Below, piece by piece: positions 1-9,002 of a stretch of 64,000 nucleotides of DNA. Positions within the stretch are counted from its first letter, which is position 1. The number at the start of each line of letters is the position of its first letter. Both the position numbers and the translations under genes were made by a program. Source of the stretch: Aquitalea palustris (lineage in GTDB: Bacteria; Pseudomonadota; Gammaproteobacteria; Burkholderiales; Chromobacteriaceae); the NCBI RefSeq assembly GCF_003693445.1, contig NZ_RFAR01000028.1:1-64000 (forward strand), written 5' to 3'. The notes under the pieces are model-generated. The model did no database searches, was not told the origin of the DNA, and saw only the letters and a program-made list of their open reading frames with translations.

Positions 1-37
1 CGTAGCCAAATACTCTATCCAACTGAGCTACGGGTGC
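1..37 (-). tRNA. tRNA-Arg(ACG), 5' half, cut by window edge
   Basis: Read on the minus strand from position 37, the bases form a 7-nt acceptor arm (GCACCCG), T8-A9, a D-stem GCTC/GAGT with loop AGTTGGATA, the first half of the anticodon stem and the anticodon ACG, which is exactly where the window starts. It closely resembles E. coli tRNA-Arg(ACG). The tRNA decodes CGU/CGC/CGA once A34 is deaminated to inosine by TadA. The 3' half lies outside the window, so the T arm cannot be checked. Confidence 0.9.
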
Positions 38-73
38 ACTGTCTCGAAAACGTTTTGTCTTTCGAGAGGGCGA

Positions 74-102
74 ACTATACAGATTCACTTTTTTCGTGTC
101 AA
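74..102 (-). promoter_or_regulatory. sigma-70 promoter of tRNA-Arg
   Basis: On the minus strand a perfect -35 box TTGACA (102-97) is followed by a 17-bp spacer and a -10 box TATAGT (79-74). Transcription would start near 67, about 30 nt before the mature tRNA 5' end. Box sequence and spacing are close to ideal, as expected for a stable RNA gene. Confidence 0.8.
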
Positions 103-295
103 CACTGCGACAAATATTTTTTTGCTTTGCCAGTCGAAACGCGGGGCAGGGCTGTTGCGCCAGCCGCAGTGCGCCTTGGCGGGCGGGTTCGGCAAATGTT
201 GGCTGGCCGTGTAAGATGGCGCTGCGGATCAGCCTTGGTGCTGAATCCATCCCCTGCCGGTTGTACCGGCCCATTTTTTTGCCCGACGAGACTGC

Positions 296-1693
296 ATGCT
301 GTTTGATATCCCCTGGGCCATTGTCGACCTGGAAACCACTGGCGGCCATATCGGTCGCGACCGCATCACTGAAATCGGTCTGATCATGCTGGATGGCGAT
401 CAGCTACGGCGCTATCAGACCCTGGTCAATCCCTTGCAGCCGATTCCGCCCTTCATCGAAAACATGACCGGCATCAGCAACGAGATGGTGCAGGCGCAGC
501 CGCCCTTTGCCGATATCGCGGCCGAGCTGCTGCCCATGCTGCAAGGGCGTTTGTTGCTGGCACACAATGTGCGGTTTGATTACGGTTTCCTGCGTAACGA
601 GTTCCGTCGTGTCGGTCTGCGTCTGCAATCGGCCACGCTGTGTACGGTCAAGCTGTCGCGCCGCCTGTACCCGCAGCATTTCAAACACAATCTGGACAGC
701 ATCATCCAGCGCCATGGCCTGCAATTGCCAGACCGGCACCGGGCGATGGCCGATGCCGAAGCCTTGTTACTGTTTTTGCAATCGGCCATGGCCGAACTGG
801 GCGAAGAGGCGGTACAGCTGGCGATCAGTCAGGTGCTGGCGCAGCCAGACCTGCCGCCGGGGGTGGATGCCGCGCTGGTAGATGATCTGCCTGATCTGCC
901 CGGCGTCTATACCATTTGGGGTGAAGAGGGCGCTGCGCTATATGTGGGGCGCGCCAGCAATGTGCGTGGCAAGGTGGTGTCGCAACTGGCGCAGGATGGC
1001 AAATACGGCAAGGACCCGTCGATACAGCGGCCTATCCGTCGTATCGAGTGTCAGGAAACCGTGGGCGATCTGGGGGCCCATCTGCTGGAGCAGCGTCTGC
1101 TGCGTGAACTGCAGCCCTTCTACAATCACCGCAGCCGGTTGGCGAACGATTTGTGTTCGATTCAGCTGGATCATGGCCAGGGTGAGTTCATGCGGCCGGC
1201 CATTGTCTATGCCGACCAGCTGGACTTCAGCCGCACGGCTGATCTGTATGGGCTGTTTCGCAGCCCGAAAGAGGCGCGCAAGGTATTGGCCGAAATCGCC
1301 AATGGCAACGGCTTGTGTCAGTCGGTACTGGGGGTGGAGGCACTGACCAGCCGCAAGGGCGTGGGCTGTGCGGGAATCAGCAGCGGGCGTTGCCGTGGAG
1401 CTTGCATTGGCAAGGAAGGGGCTCCGCAGCACAATATGCGGCTGATGCAGGCGCTAGCGCGTATCAAGGTCAAACCCTGGCCGTTTCCGGCTCCGGTGGC
1501 TGTGGTGGAAACCGACGAGGTCACCGGCGTGGCGGTCGAGCATGTTTTCGACCGCTGGTGCTATCTGGGTTCGCGTGCCACAGGCGAACAGGCGCTGGCT
1601 GGCACACCGAGCTTTGACATCGATACCTACAAATTGCTGGATGCCTACCTGAAAAAGCCGGCAGAGGGTAGCAGTCTCAGGTTGCTGGGCTAG
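296..1693 (+). CDS. DnaQ-type 3'-5' exonuclease fused to a GIY-YIG nuclease domain
   Basis: 465-residue two-domain nuclease. The N-terminal DEDDh exonuclease (about residues 1-170), like the DNA polymerase III epsilon subunit, shows exo I D11 and E13 (VDLETTG), exo II D95 (HNVRFD) and exo III H148/D153 (HRAMADAEAL). A GIY-YIG domain follows (about 200-285) with GVY at 203-205 and YVG at 216-218, of the kind found in the UvrC N-terminus and in Cho. The remaining C-terminal ~180 residues resemble those of other exonuclease/UvrC-like fusions. A role in DNA repair or damage incision with 3' trimming is inferred, not shown. The start ATG lies after a 258-bp spacer that holds the divergent tRNA promoter. 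The gene is convergent with motC, only 3 bp separating the stop codons. Confidence 0.85.
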   Translation: MLFDIPWAIVDLETTGGHIGRDRITEIGLIMLDGDQLRRYQTLVNPLQPIPPFIENMTGISNEMVQAQPPFADIAAELLPMLQGRLLLAHNVRFDYGFLRNEFRRVGLRLQSATLCTVKLSRRLYPQHFKHNLDSIIQRHGLQLPDRHRAMADAEALLLFLQSAMAELGEEAVQLAISQVLAQPDLPPGVDAALVDDLPDLPGVYTIWGEEGAALYVGRASNVRGKVVSQLAQDGKYGKDPSIQRPIRRIECQETVGDLGAHLLEQRLLRELQPFYNHRSRLANDLCSIQLDHGQGEFMRPAIVYADQLDFSRTADLYGLFRSPKEARKVLAEIANGNGLCQSVLGVEALTSRKGVGCAGISSGRCRGACIGKEGAPQHNMRLMQALARIKVKPWPFPAPVAVVETDEVTGVAVEHVFDRWCYLGSRATGEQALAGTPSFDIDTYKLLDAYLKKPAEGSSLRLLG

Positions 1694-1696
1694 CGC

Positions 1697-2446
1697 TTAT
1701 TCGTGCATGGCCTGGAAGCTGCGCAGGCGGCTTTCGATGATGCGCGGATTTTCGCCATTGGCGATGGCAACCAGGCCTTCCACCACCATTTCCTTCAGGG
1801 CGATTTCGGCGGCGACCAGGTGCTTGAGCTTGTTGGCCACCGGCAGGAAAAACAGGTTGGCGGAGCCGACACCATACACGGTGGCGACAAAGGCCACGGC
1901 GATGCCAGCCCCCAGCTTGGATGGGTCCGACAGGTTTTCCATGACGTGGATCAGCCCCAGGACCGCGCCGAGAATACCCATGGTGGGGGCATAGCCGCCA
2001 GCCGACTCCCACACCCGTGCCGCCTGCTTGCGCGCATGTTCGAACATGCCGATTTCCACTTCCATCACCCCGCGCAGTACATCAGGTTCGGCACCATCCA
2101 CCACCATTTGCAGGGCTTTCCGGGTGAACGGATCTTTCTGCTGGCCCACATAGCCTTCCAGAGACAACAGGCCGCCACGGCGGGCGGTCTGGCTCCAGTT
2201 CACCACTTCGCGGATCAGTTTTTCGTGGTCCTGCGGTGGCGGCTGGAAAATCCACTTGATCATGCGCATGCCAGCGACAAACTGCTTGGGCGTGCTTTGC
2301 AGCATGACGGCACTCATGGTGCCGCCAATCACGATCATGAAAGCGGTCAGTTGCAATAGGGAGCCAATATTGCCTCCCTCGATAGCCTGGCCCGCGATGA
2401 TGGCCGTCAGACCCATGACGATGGCGATGATGCTGATCTTGTCCAC
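1697..2446 (-). CDS. motC: flagellar motor protein MotC (MotA-type stator subunit)
   Basis: 249-residue MotA/ExbB-family inner-membrane stator subunit that would conduct ions to turn the flagellum. An N-terminal membrane pair (about 1-55, with GLTAIIAGQAIEGG), a cytoplasmic loop and a C-terminal membrane pair (about 147-205, GYAPTMGILGAVLGLIHVM) match MotA topology; the P of YAPTMG is the conserved proline of the third membrane segment. Translation starts at GTG, 7 nt after a GGA-type ribosome site. It is the last gene of the flhB-flhA-flhF-flhG-fliA run, 165 bp after fliA. Pseudomonas has motC-motD at the same place; here no MotB/MotD gene follows, because the next gene is a convergent exonuclease. 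A partner must lie elsewhere. Confidence 0.88.
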   Translation of the reverse strand: MDKISIIAIVMGLTAIIAGQAIEGGNIGSLLQLTAFMIVIGGTMSAVMLQSTPKQFVAGMRMIKWIFQPPPQDHEKLIREVVNWSQTARRGGLLSLEGYVGQQKDPFTRKALQMVVDGAEPDVLRGVMEVEIGMFEHARKQAARVWESAGGYAPTMGILGAVLGLIHVMENLSDPSKLGAGIAVAFVATVYGVGSANLFFLPVANKLKHLVAAEIALKEMVVEGLVAIANGENPRIIESRLRSFQAMHE

Positions 2447-2611
2447 GCTGAATTCCGTTATCTTTATCTGAGCAAGCGGATGGTTTCTTTGGCGGTTTCC
2501 GATGTGCCGCTATCGGATGTTCCGGTACGGCGCTCGCTTGGCCTGGCCTGTTCCGGAGGACGGAGCAGGCGGGTTTGTGCGAGCAGCGATGCACCAGACC
2601 GGCAACACGCG

Positions 2612-3358
2612 CTAGATCCATTCCTTCATTTTGGCCCGAATACGGGCAATAGCCTGGGTATGCAACTGGCAGACGCGGGATTCCGATACTTCCAGTACCG
2701 CGCCGATTTCTTTCAGGTTCAGTTCCTGCTCGTAGTACAACGCCATCACCAGCTGATCACGCTCGGGCAGAGTCTTGATGGCATCCACCAGGGCCTGGCG
2801 GAAGTCGCCGTCGGCCAGCACCTGCAGCGGGTTGGGGGCGTTGCTGTCTTCGATATTGGCGATGGCGTCATTCAGGCTTTCGCCTTCGCCATCGGAAAAA
2901 TCTTCAAAATGCACCAGGCTCAGCCCTTTGCAATCGCCCAGCATGCCCTGGTAATCGTCCAGCTCCACCCCCAGCGCGGCTGCGATTTCCGATTCCAGCG
3001 GTGCGCGACCCAGCTTTTGTTCCAGCTTGTTGATGTTGTCTTCGATCTGCCGTGCCTGGCGGCGCGCCTGGCGCGGCAGCCAGTCCTCGCGGCGCAGCTC
3101 GTCCAGCATGGCGCCACGGATGCGCTGGCTGGCAAAAGTCTCAAACTGCACGCCCTGGCCGGGGTCGAACTGGCGGGCGGCATCAATCAGGCCGATGATG
3201 CCGACCTGAACCAGATCGTCCATTTCCACCGAGGCCGGCAGACGGGCCATCAGCATGCCGGCCAGCTTTTTCACTAGCGGCAGGTGGTTCTGTACATCGA
3301 TTTCCGGGGCGGTGACCGCACCCGCATAGCCTTTGCGGCGTAGGGACGGCAGTGTCAT
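2612..3358 (-). CDS. fliA: flagellar sigma factor FliA (sigma-28)
   Basis: 248-residue sigma-28 that directs RNA polymerase to late flagellar and chemotaxis promoters and is normally held back by FlgM until the hook is complete. Region 2 contains DLVQVGIIGLIDAARQFD and FETFASQRIRGAMLDELR; regions 3 and 4 follow, ending in the helix-turn-helix LNLKEIGAVLEVSESRVCQL. Length is close to the E. coli protein (239). An upstream in-frame extension exists, but the ATG at 3358 overlaps the flhG stop codon as ATGA and gives the expected N-terminus, so it is preferred; translation is coupled to flhG. Confidence 0.95.
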   Translation of the reverse strand: MTLPSLRRKGYAGAVTAPEIDVQNHLPLVKKLAGMLMARLPASVEMDDLVQVGIIGLIDAARQFDPGQGVQFETFASQRIRGAMLDELRREDWLPRQARRQARQIEDNINKLEQKLGRAPLESEIAAALGVELDDYQGMLGDCKGLSLVHFEDFSDGEGESLNDAIANIEDSNAPNPLQVLADGDFRQALVDAIKTLPERDQLVMALYYEQELNLKEIGAVLEVSESRVCQLHTQAIARIRAKMKEWI

Positions 3359-4236
3359 CGGCGTTTTGCTCCATCGGCCTCGGCCCAGTCGCGCGAGGTG
3401 GCTATCAGCATGTCCATGAAGCCGGTGTCGTGGCGTTCGGTTTCCGGGCTGTCCCACTGTGGCAGTACTGCTGCCAGCTGGGCGAAGGCAGTAGCGGCTT
3501 CGCTATCGGGAAAGGCTTCCATCAGTGGGCGGCGCAGGGCCTGGCTGCGACGCACTGCATTGTCGGCCGGTACAAAGCCGACCCAGCGCAGTGAGACGCT
3601 GAGAAATTCGCTGGTGACGGCAGCCAGCCGGTTGAACAGCTCGCGTGCTTCTTCCAGATGACGGGCGCGGTTGATCAGCACATTGAAACGCTGGCGGCCA
3701 AAACCGGCGGACAGGCGTTTGATGTTGGCGTAGGCGCTGGTCATGGAGTCGGCGGCGGGGCTGAGCACCAGGATCAGGTTGTCCGCCACACTGGCGGGCA
3801 CCGGGTCGGTGGCGGTGGCCGGGACATCGATCATCAGTACCGTGCTGTCACGTTCCAGTGCGGCAAATTCACTGCCCAGTCTTAACCATAGCTGGGCTGA
3901 GAACAGGGCGCGTTCTTCCGGGCGGGCATACAGGTTGATCAGCTGGATGCCCTGACGCGAGGTGGTCATCATTTCATCCAGCCCGCCGACGCTGACCATC
4001 TGGCTTTCCAGCGTGGCCGTGGTGGGGGTACCCAGGCGGCGTGCCTGAACCTGACCCAGGCTGCAGTCGACGACCAATGGCCGATGGCCGGCATAGGCCA
4101 GGCCCAGAGACAACTCGGTGACCAGTGTGCTGGCACCGGCCTTGTCCGAACCGATGAATGCAAAGCTGGGCGCACGGCTGGCCTGGGCGGAAAGACGGCG
4201 CAGACTGGCGGCCTGGTCTTGCATATTGCTGCTCAT
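3355..4236 (-). CDS. flhG: MinD-like flagellar number regulator FlhG/FleN with degenerate P-loop
   Basis: 293-residue member of the MinD/ParA ATPase family, placed between flhF and fliA where FlhG (FleN, YlxH) is found in polar flagellates. FlhG normally limits flagellar number and counteracts FlhF, using ATP-driven dimerisation. Here the P-loop reads G29-SDKA-G34-A35-S36-T37: the GK[ST] lysine is replaced by alanine, and the MinD signature lysine position is also changed. Later family motifs are only partly kept (VVDCSLGQVQA for the switch I region, MIDVPATATD for Walker B). ATP hydrolysis is therefore doubtful. Both ends overlap the neighbours by ATGA, showing tight coupling with flhF and fliA. 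Confidence 0.82.
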   Translation of the reverse strand: MSSNMQDQAASLRRLSAQASRAPSFAFIGSDKAGASTLVTELSLGLAYAGHRPLVVDCSLGQVQARRLGTPTTATLESQMVSVGGLDEMMTTSRQGIQLINLYARPEERALFSAQLWLRLGSEFAALERDSTVLMIDVPATATDPVPASVADNLILVLSPAADSMTSAYANIKRLSAGFGRQRFNVLINRARHLEEARELFNRLAAVTSEFLSVSLRWVGFVPADNAVRRSQALRRPLMEAFPDSEAATAFAQLAAVLPQWDSPETERHDTGFMDMLIATSRDWAEADGAKRR

Positions 4237-5738
4237 AACCAGCTGGCCTGAGCGGAGTTCATGATGGTCAGTTCATCACCTTGCAGGCTGAAGGGAGAGC
4301 CCGGTTGCGGCGCGCGCAGCGCACGGTCGACCAGGAAGGCTGCGTTGGCCGAGTGCAGGTCTTCCGGTACGCGCTGGCCATTGGTGATGTAAAACAGCTT
4401 GAGCCGGTTGCGGATGATCACATCCATGCTGGGGCCCATGCTGACAGCTTCGTCGATCTTGGACAGGATGCAGCCGGCCAGGCCATTGCCACGGTAGTGG
4501 CGCACCACGTCTTCCAGAGTATGGCCGTCGGCATTGGCGGCCAGCAACAGCAGGCGTTCCACCTGGCGGCCTGCGCCGCGGAACATTTCGATCTGGCCGG
4601 TGACGCGGGCATCGCGCTGGCTCATGCCGACGGTGTCGATGAACACCAGATGGCGGTTGGACAGATCGGCCAGGGTCAGTTGCAGATCGCCTTCGTTCTG
4701 GATGGAAAACACCGGAATGCCGAGAATCTTGCCGTAGATGCGCAACTGGTCCTGTGCGCCAATCCGGTAGCTGTCGGTGGTGATCAGCGCCACATGCTGG
4801 GCGCCAAAGCGCATGGTGGCATGGGCCGCCAGCTTGGCCACCGTGGTGGTCTTGCCCACGCCGGTGGGGCCGACCAAGGCATACACGCCGCCCTTGTCCA
4901 TGATGTCGTGGTTGGCGTCCGCGCATTTCAGATTGTGCATCAGTGCCGAGCGTGCCCATTTGATGGCGATGTCGCCCTCGTACTGGGCCGGCATTTTTTC
5001 GATCAACTGGCGAATCAGGTTGGCAGAAAAACCCATGCCCAGCAGATGCTTGAACAGTTCGATGCGATTGGGGGTCTTGCCCTCCATGTCCGACCAGGCA
5101 AAGCTGGCCAGCTGGCTTTGCAGCAGGCTGCGCAGCAGCTTGATCTCATCGCCGATCTGCTTGAGTTCCTGCGCCATCACCTCTGGCTCTTCATCTTCCG
5201 CTGCGGGAGTCGCCTTGCCAGGTCGCGGCGTATTGCCGTTGACCGCCGGGCCGGCCGCCACCGTCTGCATCTTCACCAGCGATTCCGGCACCATGCTGGC
5301 GGGCGCTGGCCGTGCCGGAGGCGGCGTTTGCGGGCTGACGTTGAAATTGACGGCGGGGGTTTCGGCCAGTGATGGTTCGATACGCTGCTGTGGACGTGGG
5401 GCAGGGCTGTCGATGCGCGGTGGTGCCGGGCTTTCCAGCGGCTCCACCGGCATGGCATAGGTGCGGGCAATGGCACGGTTGGTGGCAGCGCTGGGCGCTA
5501 CCGGCGCCGGTGGCGCCGGACGGCTGACAGCCGGCGCGTTACGGGCCGGGTGCTTGCTGCCAGATGTGGACAGATTGGTGGCCAGGTTGGCGACATCTGC
5601 ATCCGCCACGGCCATGATCTCTACGCCGCCCCCCATTGTCGGGCGATTGGACAAGATGAGGGCGTCGGCACCCAGTTCCTCGCGGACCTGTCTGAGTGCA
5701 TCACGTGTGGTTTTTCCGAAGAATTTTTTTACCACCAT
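4233..5738 (-). CDS. flhF: flagellar biosynthesis GTPase FlhF
   Basis: 501-residue SRP-type GTPase that recruits early flagellar components to the pole. The N-terminus (MVVKKFFGKTTRDALRQVRE) is typical of FlhF, followed by a long Pro/Ala-rich linker (about 75-180), an N domain and the NG GTPase domain with G1 loop GPTGVGKTTT, G3 DTVG, and SKIDE near the end for guanine recognition. Longer than B. subtilis FlhF because of the linker, as in Pseudomonas and Vibrio. It starts 6 bp after flhA and overlaps flhG by 4 nt. FlhF-GTP normally interacts with FlhG, so the altered FlhG P-loop next door bears on how this pair works. Confidence 0.95.
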   Translation of the reverse strand: MVVKKFFGKTTRDALRQVREELGADALILSNRPTMGGGVEIMAVADADVANLATNLSTSGSKHPARNAPAVSRPAPPAPVAPSAATNRAIARTYAMPVEPLESPAPPRIDSPAPRPQQRIEPSLAETPAVNFNVSPQTPPPARPAPASMVPESLVKMQTVAAGPAVNGNTPRPGKATPAAEDEEPEVMAQELKQIGDEIKLLRSLLQSQLASFAWSDMEGKTPNRIELFKHLLGMGFSANLIRQLIEKMPAQYEGDIAIKWARSALMHNLKCADANHDIMDKGGVYALVGPTGVGKTTTVAKLAAHATMRFGAQHVALITTDSYRIGAQDQLRIYGKILGIPVFSIQNEGDLQLTLADLSNRHLVFIDTVGMSQRDARVTGQIEMFRGAGRQVERLLLLAANADGHTLEDVVRHYRGNGLAGCILSKIDEAVSMGPSMDVIIRNRLKLFYITNGQRVPEDLHSANAAFLVDRALRAPQPGSPFSLQGDELTIMNSAQASWL

Positions 5739-5744
5739 TGTTTA

Positions 5745-7829
5745 TCAGCCCTTGCTTCCCCCGATTACCGCAATTATACGAATGGATTTATTGTCAGGTA
5801 CTTCATTATGCGAGATCACACGCAGTTGTGGGAGAGCCCTTCTCAAGAATCGTGCCAGTAGTGGTCGCAAGCCCGGTGGCGTCAGCAATACCGGATTGTA
5901 ACCTTGAATCTCCACTTGTTCGGCTTGTTGTGCAGCGCTGGACAGCAGGTTTTCGGCCAGACCGGGCTCCAGCCCGCCACCAGTCTTGGAATTGACCGCC
6001 TGTGACAGCACGTTTTCCAGTGCCGGATCCAGTGTCATCAGCGGCAGTTCGGTCTCGCCGGGGAACAGCTGCTGCACGATCACCCGCGCCAGCGCAGTCC
6101 GTACCGAGGAGGTGAGGTCGTCCACGTCCTGGGTGGTGCCGATGTGGTCGGCCAGCGTTTCCAGAATGGTGCGGAAGTCGCGGATATGGATGCCATCGGT
6201 CAGCAGCTGTTGCAATACCTTCTGCAGAATGCCGATGGGCACAATCTTGGGCACCAGGTCTTCCACCAGTTTGGGCGATTCCTTGGCCTGATGGTCGATC
6301 AGCGCCTGCACTTCTTCGCGGCCCAGCAGTTCTGCCGCGTGGGTTTGCAGCAGATTGGAAATATGGGTGGCCACCACGGTGCTGGAATCGACCACGGTAT
6401 AGCCCATTTGCTGGGCCTCTTCGCGCTTGGCGGCGTCGATCCACACCGCCGGCAGGCCAAAGGCCGGGTCGGTGGTGGGCGTGCCGGGCATATTGCCATT
6501 CACCCGGCCGGGATTGATAGCCAGGTATTGCCCGATATAAGCCTCGCCCTGACCGATTTCCACGCCCTTGAGCAAAATGCGGTAGGCATTGGGCTTGATT
6601 TCCAGATTGTCGCGAATGTGGACAGCCGGAACCAGAAAGCCCAGTTCCTGGGCGATTTTCTTGCGGATGCCGCGAATGCGCCGCAAGAGCTCGCCATCCT
6701 GGCTGCGGTCTACCAGTGGGATCAGGCGATAACCCACTTCCAGTCCCAGCGCATCCACGTGCTGCACATCATTCCAGCTGACTTCGGCCATGGGCTGGTC
6801 GGGTGGGGCGGCGGCCAGTGCTTCCTGCTGGACCACCTTGGCGGCAGCTGCCTGCTCCTTCTTGTCCATGGTCCAGCCCAGAAAAGCCAGCAGACTGGCA
6901 ATCAACAGGAAGGAGAAGTGCGGCATATTGGGGATGAGGCCGATCATGCCGATGACGGCTGCCGTGATGTACAGCACCTGCGGCTTGGCAAACAGCTGGC
7001 CGAAAAACTGCTCCGACATGTCCTTGTCGGTACCCACACGCGACACCACGATACCGGCGGCGGTGGAGATGATCAGCGCGGGGATCTGGGCCACCAGGCC
7101 ATCGCCGATGGTGAGCAGGGTATAGGTCTTGGCGGCGGTGCCGGCGTCGAGGTCATGTTGCACCACGCCGACGATCAGGCCGCCGACGATATTGATGACG
7201 ATGATCATGATGCCGGCCATGGCATCGCCGCGCACGAATTTGGAGGCACCGTCCATCGAGCCGAAGAAGTTGGCTTCTTCGGAAATGGTGGAGCGGCGCT
7301 TGCGGGCTTCGTCTTCACCGATCAGGCCGGCGTTGAGGTCGGCGTCAATCGCCATCTGCTTGCCGGGCATGGCATCCAGGGTGAAGCGGGCGGATACTTC
7401 GGCGATACGGCCGGCACCCTTGGTGATCACCACGAAGTTGATGATGGTGATGATGACGAACACCACGATACCAATGGCGACGTTGTCGCCGATCAGGAAG
7501 TGGGCAAAGGATTCGATCACCTTGCCGGCGGCATCCGGGCCGCTATGGCCTTCCAGCAGGATCACCCGGCTGGAAGCTACGTTCAGCGACAGGCGCAGCA
7601 GGGTGGTGACCAGCAGGACCGAGGGGAAGGACGAGAAGTCCAGCGGCTTGCGGACATTGATGCCCACCAGGAGAACAATCACCGACACCGCAATATTGAA
7701 GGTAAAGAACACGTCGAGCAGTACTGGCGGCAACGGCAATACCATCATCGACAAAATGAGGATGATGAGGATGGGGCCGGCCAGTTTGGTGACGTTGAAC
7801 TGCTTCAGCTGGGTGAGGAAATTATCCAT
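5745..7829 (-). CDS. flhA: flagellar type III export gate protein FlhA
   Basis: 694-residue inner-membrane component of the flagellar export gate. About eight membrane helices occupy residues 1-310, including the conserved cytoplasmic loop after helix 4 (GRIAEVSARFTLDAMPGKQM, then DADLNAGLIGEDEARKRR). The C-terminal cytoplasmic domain forms the nonameric ring that docks chaperone-substrate complexes. Length and motifs match E. coli FlhA (692). It follows flhB by 6 bp and precedes flhF by 6 bp. Confidence 0.97.
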   Translation of the reverse strand: MDNFLTQLKQFNVTKLAGPILIILILSMMVLPLPPVLLDVFFTFNIAVSVIVLLVGINVRKPLDFSSFPSVLLVTTLLRLSLNVASSRVILLEGHSGPDAAGKVIESFAHFLIGDNVAIGIVVFVIITIINFVVITKGAGRIAEVSARFTLDAMPGKQMAIDADLNAGLIGEDEARKRRSTISEEANFFGSMDGASKFVRGDAMAGIMIIVINIVGGLIVGVVQHDLDAGTAAKTYTLLTIGDGLVAQIPALIISTAAGIVVSRVGTDKDMSEQFFGQLFAKPQVLYITAAVIGMIGLIPNMPHFSFLLIASLLAFLGWTMDKKEQAAAAKVVQQEALAAAPPDQPMAEVSWNDVQHVDALGLEVGYRLIPLVDRSQDGELLRRIRGIRKKIAQELGFLVPAVHIRDNLEIKPNAYRILLKGVEIGQGEAYIGQYLAINPGRVNGNMPGTPTTDPAFGLPAVWIDAAKREEAQQMGYTVVDSSTVVATHISNLLQTHAAELLGREEVQALIDHQAKESPKLVEDLVPKIVPIGILQKVLQQLLTDGIHIRDFRTILETLADHIGTTQDVDDLTSSVRTALARVIVQQLFPGETELPLMTLDPALENVLSQAVNSKTGGGLEPGLAENLLSSAAQQAEQVEIQGYNPVLLTPPGLRPLLARFLRRALPQLRVISHNEVPDNKSIRIIAVIGGSKG

Positions 7830-7835
7830 GCGGGA

Positions 7836-9002
7836 TTACTGTCTCGCTTTCGGGGCCGCATCTTGCTGGCGTTTGCTTTCCGGGTCAAGGTCGGCGGGGA
7901 CATCCAGCTGGTCCGGGTAGACCGGGGCCAGGCCGCCGCTGTATTCATAGGCTTTCAACTGGTAGACATAAGCCAGAATCTGCGCTGCCGCAGTATACAG
8001 CCTGGCGGGGATTTCCCGGCCCAATTCGCCATGGAAATACAGCGCCCGGGCAAAACTGGGCGAACGCATCACGGTAACCTTGTGTTCCTTGCCGCTTTCG
8101 ATGATCTTTTCGGCCAGCTTCAACGTACCCATGGCGACAATCTGCGGTGCCTGCATGCCTTCTTCGTATTTCAGTGCCACCGCATAGTGGGTCGGGTTGG
8201 TCACAATCACATTGGCCTTGGGGATTTCTGCCATCATGCGCTTGCGCGCCGCTTCCCGTTGCAACTGGCGGATACGGCCCTTGACCTCGGGCGAGCCTTC
8301 CATTTCCTTGTATTCCTGCTTGATCTCTTCCTTGGTCATGCGCAGTTGCTTGTGGTAGTTCCACAGCTGGAAAGGCACGTCGATCACCACCAGCATCAGC
8401 ATGGCGGCGGTGACGGTGAAGAAGGTGGTGATCAGCATGTCGGTCATCTTGATGATGCCCGTTTCCAGTGGCATGGACAGCAGGCCCAGAATGTCGGTGC
8501 GCTCGCGCCAGATGATCCATACCGCCACGCCGCCAATCAGCATGCTCTTGAGAATGGCTTTCAGCCCTTCGGTGGCGGAGTTGAGCGAGAAAATGCGCTT
8601 GATGCCGCTGGCCGGGTTCAGCTTGGTCAGCTTGGGTTCCAGTGGGGCCAGCGTGAAGTTCCAGCCGCCGATCAGGATGGGAGTGGCCACCGCCACCAGC
8701 GCCAGCCCGCCGAATATGGGCATCAGCTGCCACAGCATGGAGAACAGCGCTTCCTTGAAGCGGACGATGGCCGGCTCGGCCTGCTGTACCGTGTGCTGAT
8801 CAAAAATCAGCAGCTGCTTCATCATCAGCATGATGGCACCGGCCAGCTTGCCGCCCAGTGTCATCAGCAGTGCGACTCCGGTCATGGTGATAGCGAACGT
8901 GGACAATTCCCGCGAGCGCGGGATATTGCCGTCGTCCCGCGCGGTTTGCAGCCGTTTGGCTGACGCGGGTTCGGTCCGTTCGAGATCGGAATCTTCTGCC
9001 AT
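7836..9002 (-). CDS. flhB: flagellar export switch protein FlhB
   Basis: 388-residue export-gate protein that switches substrate specificity from rod/hook to filament after self-cleavage. The N-terminus carries the conserved RLQTARDDGNIPRSREL segment; four membrane segments lie within about 30-215; the autocleavage motif NPTH is at residues 269-272, the same numbering as in E. coli. The C-terminal tail after about 340 is variable. First gene of the minus-strand flagellar run, with thyA starting 181 bp away in the other direction. Confidence 0.97.
   Translation of the reverse strand: MAEDSDLERTEPASAKRLQTARDDGNIPRSRELSTFAITMTGVALLMTLGGKLAGAIMLMMKQLLIFDQHTVQQAEPAIVRFKEALFSMLWQLMPIFGGLALVAVATPILIGGWNFTLAPLEPKLTKLNPASGIKRIFSLNSATEGLKAILKSMLIGGVAVWIIWRERTDILGLLSMPLETGIIKMTDMLITTFFTVTAAMLMLVVIDVPFQLWNYHKQLRMTKEEIKQEYKEMEGSPEVKGRIRQLQREAARKRMMAEIPKANVIVTNPTHYAVALKYEEGMQAPQIVAMGTLKLAEKIIESGKEHKVTVMRSPSFARALYFHGELGREIPARLYTAAAQILAYVYQLKAYEYSGGLAPVYPDQLDVPADLDPESKRQQDAAPKARQ

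Noticed and set aside
2464-2491. Sigma-28-like promoter for motC (CAAAGAAA, 12 bp, TCAGATAA)
   Set aside because: Only partly matches the sigma-28 consensus, and the start would leave a leader of about 10 nt, too short for the observed ribosome site.
6144-8963. Long open frame (939 codons) on the plus strand opposite flhA and flhB
   Set aside because: Composition is that of an antisense shadow (His/Gln/Asp-rich), no domain, and both genes on the other strand are intact and conserved.
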